Source: Neostapfia colusana
Lineage: Eukaryota; Streptophyta; Magnoliopsida; Poales; Poaceae
DNA length: 64,000 nt
Assembly (NCBI GenBank): GCA_030760725.1
Contig: JASWHV010000011.1
Span: 16,889,501 to 16,953,500 of the forward strand
Direction of reading: 5' to 3'
Shown piece after piece: positions 43,826 to 55,987 of this stretch. The notes below the pieces were generated by a model, which searched no databases, was not told where the DNA came from, and worked only from the letters and a program-made list of their open reading frames with translations. The stretch's first letter is position 1, and the number at the start of each line of letters is the position of its first letter. The translations under genes and the position numbers were made by a program.

Positions 43826-45569
43826 TGTGAGACCTATGTGTGCTGAATACATTGGCTTTGACGATAAAAGTTTAGAATACTACCAAAACACCTTTTTAAT
43901 AAGGTCCGACTCTAGGTCCGAGCTCCTGCAAGGTCTGATGATAGGTCCGACTTGTTTTGGGTAGCTCCGGCAAGGTCCGACGTAAGGTCCGACTTGCTTT
44001 GTCTAGGTCTGACTTATTTTGGCTAGGTCCGACTTGTTTTTGCTAGCTCCGGTGCTAGGTCCGACTAGCTTTGGTAAGTTCCGTGCTAGGTCTGACTAAG
44101 CTTTAGTAAGCTCCGGTGCTAGGTCCGACTAGCTTTGATAAGCTCTGGTTCAAGGTCCGGTTAGCTTTGGTAAGGTTCGGAGCTTGATTGCAATGGTTCT
44201 GCTTTTAACTTGCAATGTTTTGAACTTGCTTTACTCTTATGGAAAGTTTGCTTAGTATTATTTTACTAAGTTTTTTGTGTGTTTTGGTGGTTATGGCTGA
44301 TATCATTTTTCTATAGTTTACAACATGCTTATGTGAGGTGCTCACATAAGATGTTGTAGTTTCGGAACTAACGAGAGTCAAGTCGAGGACTTGTGCTCGG
44401 AAGTATTGGTTGTTTATTCATGTGCAGGTGTTGCTTGAGTTCAATACATGGCTGGTGATGGGATCCATTGAACTAGTCTTAGGGAGAAGATGAGGTTCAA
44501 CTACCAAGTTCGGGAGGAATTGTGGTTGAGTTGATCAGGAGGTCGCGCAGCATGTTTGGATCAAGAACAATGCATGTGAAGGTATCGTGGATGTTGTTGG
44601 AAGGTGTTTGCACGTGCGCAAGGAGTGCATGGACATGGCAACATGGTTCGAAGGCGTGGTGAAGAGATATGGAAGTGGAGATATGGTTGAAAAGATTCAA
44701 CCGGCTGGATTTTGCGGTCAGACTGCGGCTGAGGCGGTTATGGTTTGTTTATGGAAAGTTTCAAGTTGGTTATAATAGGATTTCATGTTAGGCATGAAGT
44801 AGAGTTGTTTTAGGAATGTTTGGGACGTTCCTAAGGTGTTTGGAAGTCTCAAGATTGCTTCTATCTGCGTATAGAAGAGTCTTAAGCAGTATTGGAAAGT
44901 TACAGTTTGAATCCAAGTAGGAGTAGGAGTCCTAGTTTAAATTAGATTGGCCATAGAGCTGGTTATATAAGCAAGGGAGGCCAAGGATCGTCAGAGCACG
45001 ACTTTGGGGCTATTCCTCTTGTGTTTTGATAAATAAAATTCGTATTCTAAAGGAAATTTTGTTCCTTGTTCATCCGACTTGTTTCAGACAAGTTTTTCTC
45101 GTCGAGTTTCTGTTCAGCACTACCTTGCTTCGGTGGTTTTATCATAACTCGAGTTTTACAGATCAAATTGATGTGATTATTTTTTAATTGTCTTCACAAC
45201 TTGATTACCTATCATCTGTAAAAATGTCACGGTCATTGAATTTGTGGTTTCTGACCTACACGAGTTTTTTTTCAGTATTCCAGAACTGTTTTCTCGCGTA
45301 GGATAGATTGACCTTTGTTTGATCTTTCGATCGTAACTTGAGTTTCTCTCAACGGATTTTCATGATTCTTGTTGTGAAGTCTTCATGACTTGATTCTCTA
45401 CAATCTATACTAGGTTTGTCACAGTTGAACATGTTTAAATTAGTTGCACACACGGTTTCTTTAACAGTTTGGTTTTCTGCTGAGGGGTGTTTTGTTGCTT
45501 CTGCTGAAAAGTTTTTATCTACCATTCACCACCACTGTGGTAGCTTTACACGTGTACTTCGATCCTACA
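43826..45569 (+). repeat. 5' LTR of the SIRE-like element
   Basis: TATA box TATATAA at 44964-44970. AATAAA at 45032-45037, about 70 bp downstream, gives a short R region. Bases 43900-44180 hold about ten degenerate units on TAGGTCCGACT-(3)-TTTGG. A leader with no ORF follows to the end CCTACA. Confidence 0.93.
43900..44180 (+). repeat. Degenerate GGTCCGACT repeat array in copia U3
   Basis: About ten units of 22-30 bp with core GGTCCGACT (variants GGTCTGACT, GGTCCGGTT), alternating with AGCTCCG. The same array is at 52098-52375 in the other LTR. Its U3 position upstream of the TATA suggests enhancer-type repeats; no factor is identified. Confidence 0.8.
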
Positions 45570-45571
45570 AT

Positions 45572-45584
45572 TGGTATCAGAGCC
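45572..45584 (+). other. Primer binding site of the SIRE-like element
   Basis: TGGTATCAGAGCC, two bases after the LTR end, perfect tRNA-iMet-type match. Confidence 0.92.
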
Positions 45585-45630
45585 AGGTTGCTCTAATCTT
45601 TGTGATTTGCACGTGTTTTTACTAATCATC

Positions 45631-47968
45631 ATGGAGAAATACTCCGCCAAACCTTGTGTGTTTAGTGGTATTAATTTTCAGGTTTGGAAGGCACGCATGA
45701 AAGCTTTCATCCAGGCGCAAGGCTTTGCAATATGGGAAAAGGTGTACAAGCCTTATGATGTGCCTTCAAATGATCAAGTCACGGCTACAAACATGAGAGA
45801 TGTCGACAACAACAACAAGGCTCGGAACTTGATCATACAAGGACTAACTCAAAGTGACTTCGACTGTGTTGCACACCTCCGATCAGCGTACGATGTGTGG
45901 AGAGCACTTTGTGACTACCACGAAGGATCCAACATGATCAAGGAGGTAAGACAGGATATGTTCAAGAAAGAGTACATGCGCTTTGAGATGCAACCCGGTG
46001 ACTCCATTGATGACCTCTTTGCTCGCTTTAATAAAATTCTCAGCAACTTGCGTAGCGTCAATGTTAATTTTTCAGATGCTGAAAATGCTAGGCAATTACT
46101 AAGTGCATTAGCCATGTCAATTTGGGAGATGAAAGTAACATCCATACGTGAATCCACTGTCATGAGTACTCTTACATTAGATGTGCTTTATTTTAAGCTA
46201 AAAGTCATGAAATTGACATTATATCACGTAAGATAAGACTATTGCATTTGTCTCACAACGTGATATGCCTAGCTCCGGCCAATCATCTAGCAATACACTT
46301 GCTTTGCTGTCTTCACTAACCCTGGAACAGATTGAGGAGTTTCCAAAGGAGGAGCTAGTACTTCTTTCTACTAGGTTCTCAAAAGTATTGCAAAATGTGA
46401 GAACTAGAAGGAGAGGAAGCTCCGGACCTCAACGATGCTTTAAATGTGGTAAGACAGGACACTTTCGTACAGATTGCCCTAACCTTTCAGGTCCTTCTAA
46501 CCGTGATGAAAAGCAGAATAAAGTCAAGTCCTCTTTTGGCAACACCAACAAGAAAAAGAAGGGTTTACAGGACGCAAACTGATAAACAGTTTCATCACCG
46601 CACTTCAAGAACTTGGCTCGAGTGATGTAGACATTGGAAATGATGAAGATGAAGATGATCTGGCAAACTTGTGCTTCATGGCGGGCAAATCAAAATCAAG
46701 TATGGAGGATGCAGAACACAATAGTGACAATGAAGAGGTATGTCCTACTTGCGAAGAAATGTGTGATGCTATTTCTCGTGCCACTATTATTGTTAAGAAA
46801 AAAAAGACAAAAAGCTTAGGGACAATGCTGTTAAAATTGAGTCACTAGAATCTGAAATTAATCGTTTAAAATCCTTGATTCCTAGTGATGATTCTTGTTC
46901 CTCATGTGATTTAATATATGAACAATTGTCCTCTCTAAGAAGTGCACACACCTCCACACTTGATAAACTTGAACTTGAAATCGAAAAGAACAAAAAGCTT
47001 GCTGCACTTAATGATAAAAACTTGAAAGATGCTTGTTGTTCTACAATTGATTTGCATTGTTCTACTTGAGATGATCTTGATAAGAAATTACAAGATGCTA
47101 TGAAAGAAATTTCTATATTGAACAATGCTTTACGTTCTCATGAAGTTAAATATTGTTCCAATTGCAAATTAAAAGGAAAAACTTCATGTGAAAATTGCCT
47201 TGATCTATCAAATAAACTTGATAACATGCATAAGACATTAGATCGGTTCTGTAATGGGAATAAGAAACTAAACTTGCTGCTGAATTCTTCCAAGTCTTGC
47301 AATGATAAAACTGGTTTAGGTTTTGATTCACATGCTCATGCTAAGGAACATCCATCAAAAATTGTAAAATCATTAGGAAGTGGTTTGATTCAAACAGTTG
47401 CTAAACAAAAAAGAAGTGGTTTTTAAATCTGCAGGAGTGTTGTCACATTCGGTTTCAAATAAGTATACTGCATGCTCATCTAGACATGAACACAAAGTTA
47501 AATTTCATTGTACCTATTGTGGTAGAGATGGTCATGTCATAGATTTTTGTTATAGACTAGCTAAACAACATAAAAAAGGAAAGAATGCAAGCTAGATTTT
47601 ATAAATCTCATGCAAAATTTGCTGCATATACTAAACTGAATGTCAGGAACATGCAACCTACTGTTATGAGTCAGAAATATTCAAAGTTTACCTCCGGAGC
47701 TTCAGTGTTTGCCTCCGGAGCTTCAGTTTTTGCCTCTGGACCTTCTATTTTTGCCTCCGGAGCTACTGATTTTCGTGCTACACAAGTAACACCTCATAGG
47801 TCAGTAGTTAAGAATAAAAAATGTCAAACTTTGACTCGTAAACCTGCTGTTTTATCTCAGCTTTCGCATGTTATTCCTGCTGGATGTCGTGTGACTCAGT
47901 ACTGGATTCCTAAATGCCTTTTAACTAACCCCAGTATTGAGTCATCGAAGTATTGTGCTTCTATGTAG
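45631..47968 (+). pseudogene. gag: SIRE-like gag with two CCHC knuckles, broken
   Basis: ATG at 45631 (MEKYSAKPCVFSGINFQVW), open to 46236, covering the UBN2-type copia gag domain (KARNLIIQGLTQSDF, AYDVWRALCDYHEG). A frameshift leads to 46265-46582 with knuckle CFKCGKTGHFRTDC (about 46437-46480). The following 46583-47430 is frameshifted and encodes acidic then coiled-coil-like sequence (TLDKLELEIEKNKKLAAL). A second knuckle-like motif CTYCGRDGHVIDFC is at about 47512-47555. A stretch with a 7-residue repeat (47687-47770) precedes protease. A long Gag with coiled coil and second knuckle fits SIRE-type elements. Confidence 0.85.
47687..47770 (+). repeat. 21-bp coding minisatellite (4 units)
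   Basis: Four tandem units of TTTGCCTCCGGAGCTTCAG plus two bases, encoding a seven-residue repeat (F-A-S-G-A-S-V and variants) between the second knuckle and the protease. Confidence 0.9.
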
Positions 47969-47977
47969 GTTACACGC

Positions 47978-49699
47978 TTGAGGAAGGAGAACATTTGGAT
48001 TGTGGATTCAGGTTGCTCACGCCACATGACCGGTAACAAAGAATGGTTCTCCTCTCTCTCTTTTGTGTCACGTGTAGAGAATGTTACTTTTGCCGATAAT
48101 TCTTCAACTCCTATAATTGCTAAGGGTTCGGTTAGAGTAAATGATCACTACACTTTGAAGGATGTGGCACTTGTGAAAAATTTGAAATACAACTTGCTTT
48201 CTGTTTCACAATTGCTAGATGAAAATCTGGAAATTATTTTCAATAAAAACTGCTGCAAAGTTGTAGGTTCAAATAGTGAGCTTATTTTTAACATGTCTCA
48301 GTTTGGAAGAGTTATTAAAGCTGATTTTGATATGTCTTCCTCTAAGCATAGATGTCTAGTTGCAAATGATTCCAAAGATTTATATTTTTGGCATCGTAGA
48401 CTTGGTCACGTAGGCTTTGATCATCTCACGCGTGTTAGTGCTCTTGATCGCATACGTGGGCTGCCTAAGCTTAAAGGGGACAAAGAAATTGTGTGCTCTT
48501 CTTGTAGACATGCTAAGATGGTTGCAGGTTCACATTCTCCTCTCACAATGACCATGACAACTGAACCGGGTCAACTTTTACACCTTGACACCGTAGGACC
48601 TTCACGTGTTCAACCCTTCGGAGGTAAATGGTATGTTCTTGTGATTGTTGATGACTATTCTAGATACTCTCGGGTTTACTTTATGGCATCTAAGAATGAA
48701 GCTTTTAGTCACTTTAGAACTTTATTTCTTAGATAATCAATTGATCACCCAGGATCTTTAAGGGCAATTAGAAGTGATAATGGAACCGAATTTAAAAATC
48801 AATCGTTTGATCACTTTTGTGCTGAAAATGCAATAGATCATCAATTTTCTTCACCTTATGTACCTCAACAAAACTGTGTTGTAGAGAGAAAGAACAGAAC
48901 CTTAGTTGAGATGGCTAGGACTATGCTTGATGAATATCAAACTCCTAGGAAATTTTGGGCTGAAGCAATTGCAACCGCTTGTTATGTCTCAAATCGTGTT
49001 TTCTTGCGTGCTAAGCTAGGTAAAACACCATATGAGCTCAGGTTTGGACATAGGCCTAGTGTCACACACTTTAGGGTCTTTGGTTGCAACTGCTTTGTTA
49101 AGAAACATGGTAATATTGATAAATTTGAAGCTAGATCTGTTGATGACATGTTTCTTGGTTATCCATCTCATACTAGAGGCTACCGTGTGCTTTTACTTGA
49201 TACTAACAAAATTATGGAGACTTGTGAGGTTTCTTTTGATGAAGCTAGCCCAGGTACTAGTCCAAATATTGCAGGTCCGGATCCATATCCGCAGGGGGAG
49301 AGTATTTTCGTTGAAGAAGAGGAAGAAGTGGTGCTGCTGCCCGAAAATTCAGCAGCTAATGACATTGTTCCAACTCCTGATCTTGATTCACAGCCAGCAC
49401 CGACGACTACCATTGCTGGTCCAGATCCTCCTCACGTCACAAGCTCATCTATTTGTGATGAACATGAAGAAGAAGAAGCTTGTGAAGTGTCCACTCCCCT
49501 CCGGATTCTCAAAAGTCATCCTCCACAACAAATTATTGGAAGCTTGCATGAACGAGTTACAAGATCCAGGTTTTTCGACCCCAATTCTCGTGCTCATTCT
49601 GCTTTTGTTGCTTCTTTTGAACCCAAAGATATATCACACACACTCACTAATGAATCTTGGATTATTGCCATGCAAGAAGAGTTAGAAAATTTTGAATGA
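47978..49699 (+). pseudogene. pro-int: SIRE-like protease and integrase
   Basis: One frame with a single TAA (48734-48736) and a TGA at its end (49697-49699, where CGA is likely ancestral). Protease active site NIWIVDSGCSRHMTGN at the start. GAG-pre-integrase with zinc ligands (FWHRRLGHVGFDHL, CSSCRHAKM, about 48387-48520). Integrase triad: LHLDTVGP, IRSDNGTEF, CVVERKNRTLVEMA, all present. C-terminal region to 49690 has FGHRPSVTHFRVFGCNCFVK. A low-complexity acidic linker (49300-49500) leads to RT. Confidence 0.88.
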
Positions 49700-50991
49700 A
49701 ATAATGTTTGGAAACGTGTACCTCCACCTCAATGTCACACTTTAATTGGAACTAAATGGGTGTTTAAAAATAAACAAAGTGAGGATGGGGTTGTGGTTAG
49801 GAATAAGGCTAGGTTGGACGCTCAAGGTTTCACACAAGTTGAAGGTCTAGATTTTGATGAAACTTTTGCTCCTGTTGCTAGATTAGAAGCCACAAGAATT
49901 TTGTTATCTTTTGCTGCATCTAAAGGTTTTAAGCTATATCAAATGGATGTTAAAAGTGCTTTTCTTAATGGCTACATAGATGAGGAGGTTTATGTCAAAC
50001 AACCACCTGGTTTTAAAAATCCAAATTTTCCTAATCATGTTTACAAACTGTCCAAAGCCTTGTACGGTCTCAAACAAGCCCCTAGAGCATGGTATGATAG
50101 GTTAAAACATTCTTACATGAAAAGGGGTTTACCATGGGGAAGGTTGATAAAACTCTTTTTGTGCTTAAGCATGGCAATGACTCATTATTCGTTCAAGTGT
50201 ATGTGGATGATATTATCTTTGGTTGTGCTTCTCATGATCTTGTGTCCAAGTTTTCAGCTATGATGAGTTCAGAATTTGAGATGAGTATGATGGGAGAACT
50301 CACATACTTTTTGGGGCTTCAAATCAAGCAAACCAAGGAGGGTACCTTTGTGCATCAAAAAGAATATAGAAGCATGATCGGATCACTTTTGTATCTCACG
50401 GCATCAAGACCGGACATACAATTCAGCGTATGTCTTTGTGCACGGTTTCAAGTCTCCCCATGTGCTTCACATCGTCAAGCCGTCAAAAGGATTCTCAGGT
50501 ACTTACATGGAACTCAAGAATTTGGCATTTTTTTCTTCTTCCTCAACCGTTACTTTGAAAACTTTTTCCGATGCTGATTTTGGGGGTTGTAGGATTGATA
50601 GGAAAAGTACTTCTGGTGCTTGTCATTTCTTTGTAATTCACTTGTTGCCTGGTCCTCTAGAAAACAAAGTTCAGTTGCACAATCCACAACCGAATCTGAA
50701 TATGTAGCTGCTGCTAGTGCTTGCTCACAAATTCTTTGGATTGTTCAAACACTTAAGTACTATGGGGTTGATCTAGATAGTGTTCCACTGTTTTGTGATA
50801 ACACTAGTGCCATTTGCATTGCTAAAAACCCCGTGCAACATTCGAGAACTAAGCACATTGACATTAGGTATCACTTTCTCCGTGATAATGTCGAAAAAGG
50901 GAACATTGTGGTTCACCATGTAGATACCGGACAACAATTGGCTGACTTTTACAAAACCTTTGGATTTCACTCGTTTTTGTTACATTCGTAG
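49700..50991 (+). pseudogene. pol: SIRE-like reverse transcriptase-RNase H
   Basis: RT opens in the frame of integrase after the TGA at 49699: VRNKARLDAQGFTQVEGLDF, YQMDVKSAFLNGYIDEEV, GLKQAPRAWYDRL. A frameshift near 50120 leads to the catalytic box VYVDDIIFG (50190-50225), intact. An in-frame deletion after FVHQ (50355) removes the RT connection region expected before the conserved EYRSMIGSLLYLTASRPD. Two more frameshifts near 50520 and 50620 fall in RNase H, whose acidic motifs FSDADFGG, TTESEYVAAA and CDNTSAICIAKNPV remain. The frame ends at 50991. Confidence 0.87.
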
Positions 50992-52020
50992 TGAAATAGG
51001 GGTTATGCATCCTCATGGCTTAAATTGAGGGAGCATTTTGAAACTTGGGAAGTCTATGTGTGAATCTGAAATTAAAATAAAATGAGCATAGTATTTCATG
51101 CATATATGACTTTGTGATTCCTTTTTCATGCTGAAAGTTCTTACTACATTACTCGTGTTATACATTTTGTAGTTTTTACCATGTCTAGTAATTGGAATAA
51201 TTACTTACACTAAATCTGGTCATGGTCGCTTCTTGCTGTTTTGAACTTGTTGCATGCTCACAAGTGCTTTTAATCATAAAGAATTAATCAAGTAATCAAC
51301 TTACATGTTGAGTTTTTATGTTCAAATAAAAAAATGAGAAAAGATCAAGAGAATATGCATGCATCGCACTTCTTCTTTTGAGATGGCTTATCATTGCACT
51401 TATATATGAACTTGAAAGGAATTTTGTATGACTAAAACCATGTCCTTAAGCTTCTGACTGTCAAATGACATAGGCTTGGCTTGGTTGGTTAGAATAAGGC
51501 TAATGCTGCATATAATCTCTTGCAAATGTCATAAGATCAAAATTTGTGCTTTAAATGATAAATAAAATGCAGCAACAAGTTTCATGTTTTCAGGTCTTGA
51601 AATAGTTAAGTTTGTGAGATCATGACTTGCTTAAATTGAAAATTACACTTGATCTCTAGCATGGCTTACACTACTTTATGTATCTCATTGATGTGTTAGT
51701 GTAAGTTACTTGATAGTATGATTTGGATTAGCTTTGTTTTATATGTATATGTTATAATGTGCTCATAACAAATTAAAATTTCTCTTTTGTACCTTGCTGA
51801 ATACATTATCAAAGGGGGAGAAATTGATCACACATTGCACACATTCACAAGTGTTTTGGCACGATTCTTCTCAGGGGGAGAATTTTTGGTATTTTTGTTT
51901 TTCTTCTCATTTTATTTCTGATTTACAAAGGGGGAGAAATTGTTTTCAAAACTTTTCATGTGAATAAGCCAATGTTCGTATTTTAAGTAGTGTTGCCAAT
52001 GCATTCATCAAGGGGGAGAT
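50992..52020 (+). other. Post-pol region with four polypurine-tract-like motifs
   Basis: No ORF of note. AAAGGGGGAGAAATTG near 51813, AGGGGGAGAATTT near 51872, AAAGGGGGAGAAATTG near 51926 and the functional-position AAGGGGGAGAT at 52010-52020. Repeated polypurine tracts here are a SIRE hallmark. An envelope-like ORF, present in some SIRE elements, is absent. Confidence 0.82.
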
Positions 52021-53765
52021 TGTGAGACCTATGTGTGCTGAATACATTGGCTTTGACGATAAAAGTTTTGAGTACTACCAAAACACCTTTTTAACAAGGT
52101 CCGACTCTAGGTCCGAGCTCCTGCAAGGTCCGACGATTGGTCCGACTTGTTTTGGGTAGCTCCGGCAAGGTCTGACGTAAGGTCCGACTTGCTTTGTCTA
52201 GGTCTGACTTATTTTGGCTAGGTCCGACTTTTTTTGCTAGCTCTGGTGCTAGGTCCGACTAGCTTTGGTAAGTTCCGTGCTAGGTCCGACTAAGCTTTAG
52301 TAAGCTCCGGCGCTAGGTCCGACTAGCTTTGATAAGCTCCGGTTCAAGGTCCGGTTAGCTTTGGTAAGGTTCGGAGCTTGATTGCAATGGTTATGCTTTT
52401 AACTTGCAATGTTTTGAACTTTCTTTACTCTTATGGGAAGTTTGCTTAGTATTATTTTACTAAGTTTTTGGTGTGTTTTGGTGGTTATGGCTGATATCAT
52501 TTTGCTATGGTTTCCAACATGCTTATGTGAGGTGCTCACGTAAGATGTTGTAGTTTCGGAACTAACGAGAGTCAAGTCGAGGACTTGTGCTCGGAAGTAT
52601 TGGTTGTTTATTCATGTGCAGGTGTTTCTTGAGTTCAAGACATGGCTGGTGACGGGATCCATTGAACTAGTCTTAGGGAGAAGATGAGGTTCAACAACCA
52701 TGTTCGGGAGGAATTGTGGTTGAGTTGATCGGGAGGTCGCGCAACATGTTTGGATCAAGAACAATGCATATGAAGGTATCGTGGACGTTGTTGGAAGGTG
52801 TCTGCACGTGTGCAAGGAGTGCATGGACGTGGCAACATGGTTCCAAGGCGTGGTGAAGAGATATGGAAGTGAATATATGGTTGAAAAGGTTCAACCGGCT
52901 GGATTTTGCGCTCAGGCTGCGGCTGAGGCGGTTATGTTTGTTTATAGTAAGTTTCGAGTTGGTTATAACAGGATTTCGTGTTAGGCATGAAGTAGAGTTG
53001 TTTTAGAAATGTTTGTGACGTTCCTAATATGTTTGGAAGTCTTAAGATTGCTTCTATCTGCGTATAGAAGAGTCTTGAGCAGTATTGGAAAGTTACAGTT
53101 TGAATCCAAGTAGGAGTAGGAGTCCTAGTTTTTATTGGATTGGCCATAGAGCTGGTTATATAAGCAAGGGAATCCAAGGCTCGTGAGAGCACGACTTTGG
53201 GGATGTTCCTCTTGTGTTTTGATAAATAAAATTCATATTCTAAAGGAACTTTTGTGCCTTGTTCGTCCGACTTGTTTCAGACAAGTTTTTCTCGTCGAGT
53301 TTCTGTTCAGCACTACCTTGCTTCGGTGGTTTTATCATAACTCGAGTTTTACAGATCAAATTGATGTGATTCTTTTTAGGTTGTCTTCAAAACTTGATTA
53401 CCTATCATCTTTGAAAATTTCACGGTCATTGAATTTGTGGTTTCTGATCTACACGAGTTTCTTTGCAGTATTCCAGAACTGTTTTTCTCCCATAGGACAG
53501 ATTGACCTTTGTTCGATCTTTCGATCGTAACTTGAGTTTATCTCAATGGATTTTCATGATTCTTATTGTGACGTCTTCGTGACTTGATTCTCTACAATCT
53601 ATACTAGTTTTTTGTCACAGTTGAACACATTTAGATTAGTCGCACACACGGTTTCTGTAACAGATCGGTTTTCTAATGAGGGGTGTTTTGTTGCTTCCGC
53701 TGAAAAGTTTTTATCTACCATTCACCCCCCCTCTGGTAGCTTCACACGTGTACTTCTATCCTACA
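52021..53765 (+). repeat. 3' LTR of the SIRE-like element
   Basis: 1745 bp, TGTGAGACC to CCTACA, parallel to 43826-45569 including TATATAA near 53157 and AATAAA near 53224. Confidence 0.94.
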
Positions 53766-55987
53766 CTCATGCCAAATTTCACCCAAATCCAAAACCCTTT
53801 TTGAGGTATTTTTAGTATAACTAGAAAGAGGCTAGTTTAAACTCAAATTCAAACTACTTTTATCCCATGATTTCAAAAAATGGATCCATATTCACACTCA
53901 GCACATTTTTGTGAGCTCACACACCAATTTTCACTCCATTTGGAGTTGATCTTGACTGAGCTTTGTTTAGCAAATTCAAACTCAATTTGAATTTCAAACT
54001 GCATATGTGCTGAAATTACATTCAAACACTCCACAATTTGAATTCTATCCAATTCAAATGGCCAGTTGGTAGATAATTCAAATGACCAAGGGTATTAGTG
54101 GGATTACTGTTTTTAGCAGTGGGAGGAAGTTAATTTCAGAGGTTAAAAGGGGGGTGGGACCCACATGTCAGCCTCACTAGCAAAATCAACCGACTGAGAG
54201 ACAGAACACTCGGTTCTCGGGTTGCAGCCGAGCACGCCACCGAGTGGCTGACCGGCACCAGCTCCTGCTGCGTTTCCCCGTGCTGGAGACCAGCTGCTCG
54301 GCTTCTTATCTCTCCCCGACGTGCGCCGTTTGCTCACCACCCGAGTCCAGAGCGAGATCATTCTCCCTCACACTGAGCTCTACCGAAAGCAAGCCGCTCT
54401 CTCAGTTCCGCTTGTGAGCAGGCCAATCGCTCGCGAACAAAACCTTCCCAGTAGCAAACCAGAGTCGTGAGTTTGTGAGCAACATCCTCGAAGTCGTGTT
54501 TTTCAGTGATCAGACGCCCTCGAGCTAAGCCGAGCATTTTCCCAGCGAACAGAGTGTTGCCGCCATTCGGGGCTCTCGCGGACAGTTCGGCACAGCCGTC
54601 GTCGCATCCACTTCTCTACACAAGAAAGGTGCGTTGCTGCGTGTAGAAGGTGTAGCCGAAAGCCGTTTGGCATATGATCAACCATCGGTGGAGAATTTCC
54701 AAATTTACCGAAAGCTAGTTCATATGGGCCGAGCTCACCTTCAATTGAAATTCGGACTCCACGCACTCTTGTTAGTCAAGCCGGTTAGCCAGTAGGTTCT
54801 ACACAGGCTAGCGCTCACGCTCGGGGAAGAAGCAAGGAAAATTGTGGAGGATCGGCCGTGATATGGCTGTTTTCCTCGCCGCCGTTGCAAAGTACCTCGG
54901 CTCACCGTCGAGGGTATGGTTGCCGGCGGTTCTAGCTTCCACAAGGCCTTGTTTCCTGTTCCTCATGCTCCACTGATGCTCTCTGAGCAATTTCCGATCG
55001 ATTTGGTGCACTGTGGTGCGAGAACGACCTCGCCGAAACCCTAGCAGGTGCTGTCACCGGTGCACGCAGGCTTCCGGCCATCGCCGGTGGCCGGCGAGCT
55101 CACAAATGAGTTCAGGAGGTCGGAAAATGGGGAGGCGACGGGTTTCAGGCTGAGAGGTGGCCGGAAACTCGGTTCTGGTGAGTTTCGCCGGAGACCGCCA
55201 CCGCCGGGTGTTTGGCGCGAGGAGGAAGACGAAGCACTGTGTGTGGGACGCACCGGCAGAAGTTTAAACTTTTCTTCGGTTTTCAGTTTTAGTTTAAACT
55301 TCAAACCCACAAAACTTTGGCTAGAAAACTCCAAATCGAGTGAACCAAATTTTTTTGGATTCAGCTCTCTCAGTACTTTCCAACAAATCAAGTTTCACTT
55401 TATGAAAATACTTATTTCTCCAGAATTAATTCTTCAAAATTTAAACTGTTTAGAATTTTAACTGAACAACCCTTTGGAGGAAAATTCTGAAATTTTGCTA
55501 GGATGTTCACCAAAATATCCCTGAGCTACCATAAAAATTTAAGATCCATTTGACCTCATTTACTCCACCTAATGGTGTGATTAATAAAACTGTTCCAGAG
55601 AAAATGAAAAATGTCCAGAAACATTTTTCAGAAATTCTCTGAACTTGTTTAGCTCATATCTTTAGCTAGGAACCTTAGAATTAAGTGAGACCAACTCCAT
55701 AATAACCCTCTAAAAATATAGTTTTCAGTAAGTCATGGCTTGCTCCATGAAAATCCCTAGAACCCCCTAGGAGTTCCAATGAAGGCCAAGTACATAATTA
55801 TTTGTGGAGAGCTCAAATGAGCTTTGCTGCAAATGAAACTTGGCCAAGTATATGTTTATGTTGTATCCAAACCACAGTAAAAGTTTCAGAGTCATTGGGT
55901 CTATCTAGAAAGACTTATAACTCTCACAAGTTTAACTTCAATTCAAATGCATTTAAATTAACATATATTTGTATTTATCACATGTAG

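Larger units (their letters stand above)
43826..53765 (+). mobile_element. Complete SIRE-like Ty1/copia element (9940 bp)
   Basis: TGTGAGACC to CCTACA, flanked by CTCAT (43821-43825 and 53766-53770). LTRs of 1744 and 1745 bp, about 95% identical by eye. Order: LTR, iMet-type primer site, gag, protease, integrase, RT, RNase H, a 1 kb untranslated region with four polypurine-tract-like motifs, LTR. Integrase before RT defines copia. Size, LTR length and repeated polypurine tracts fit the SIRE/Maximus lineage. There is no envelope-like ORF after pol. The coding region has several stops and frameshifts. Confidence 0.95.

Noticed and set aside
50992..52020. Envelope-like ORF after copia pol
   Set aside because: No frame above about 60 codons and no membrane segments; only polypurine motifs are present.
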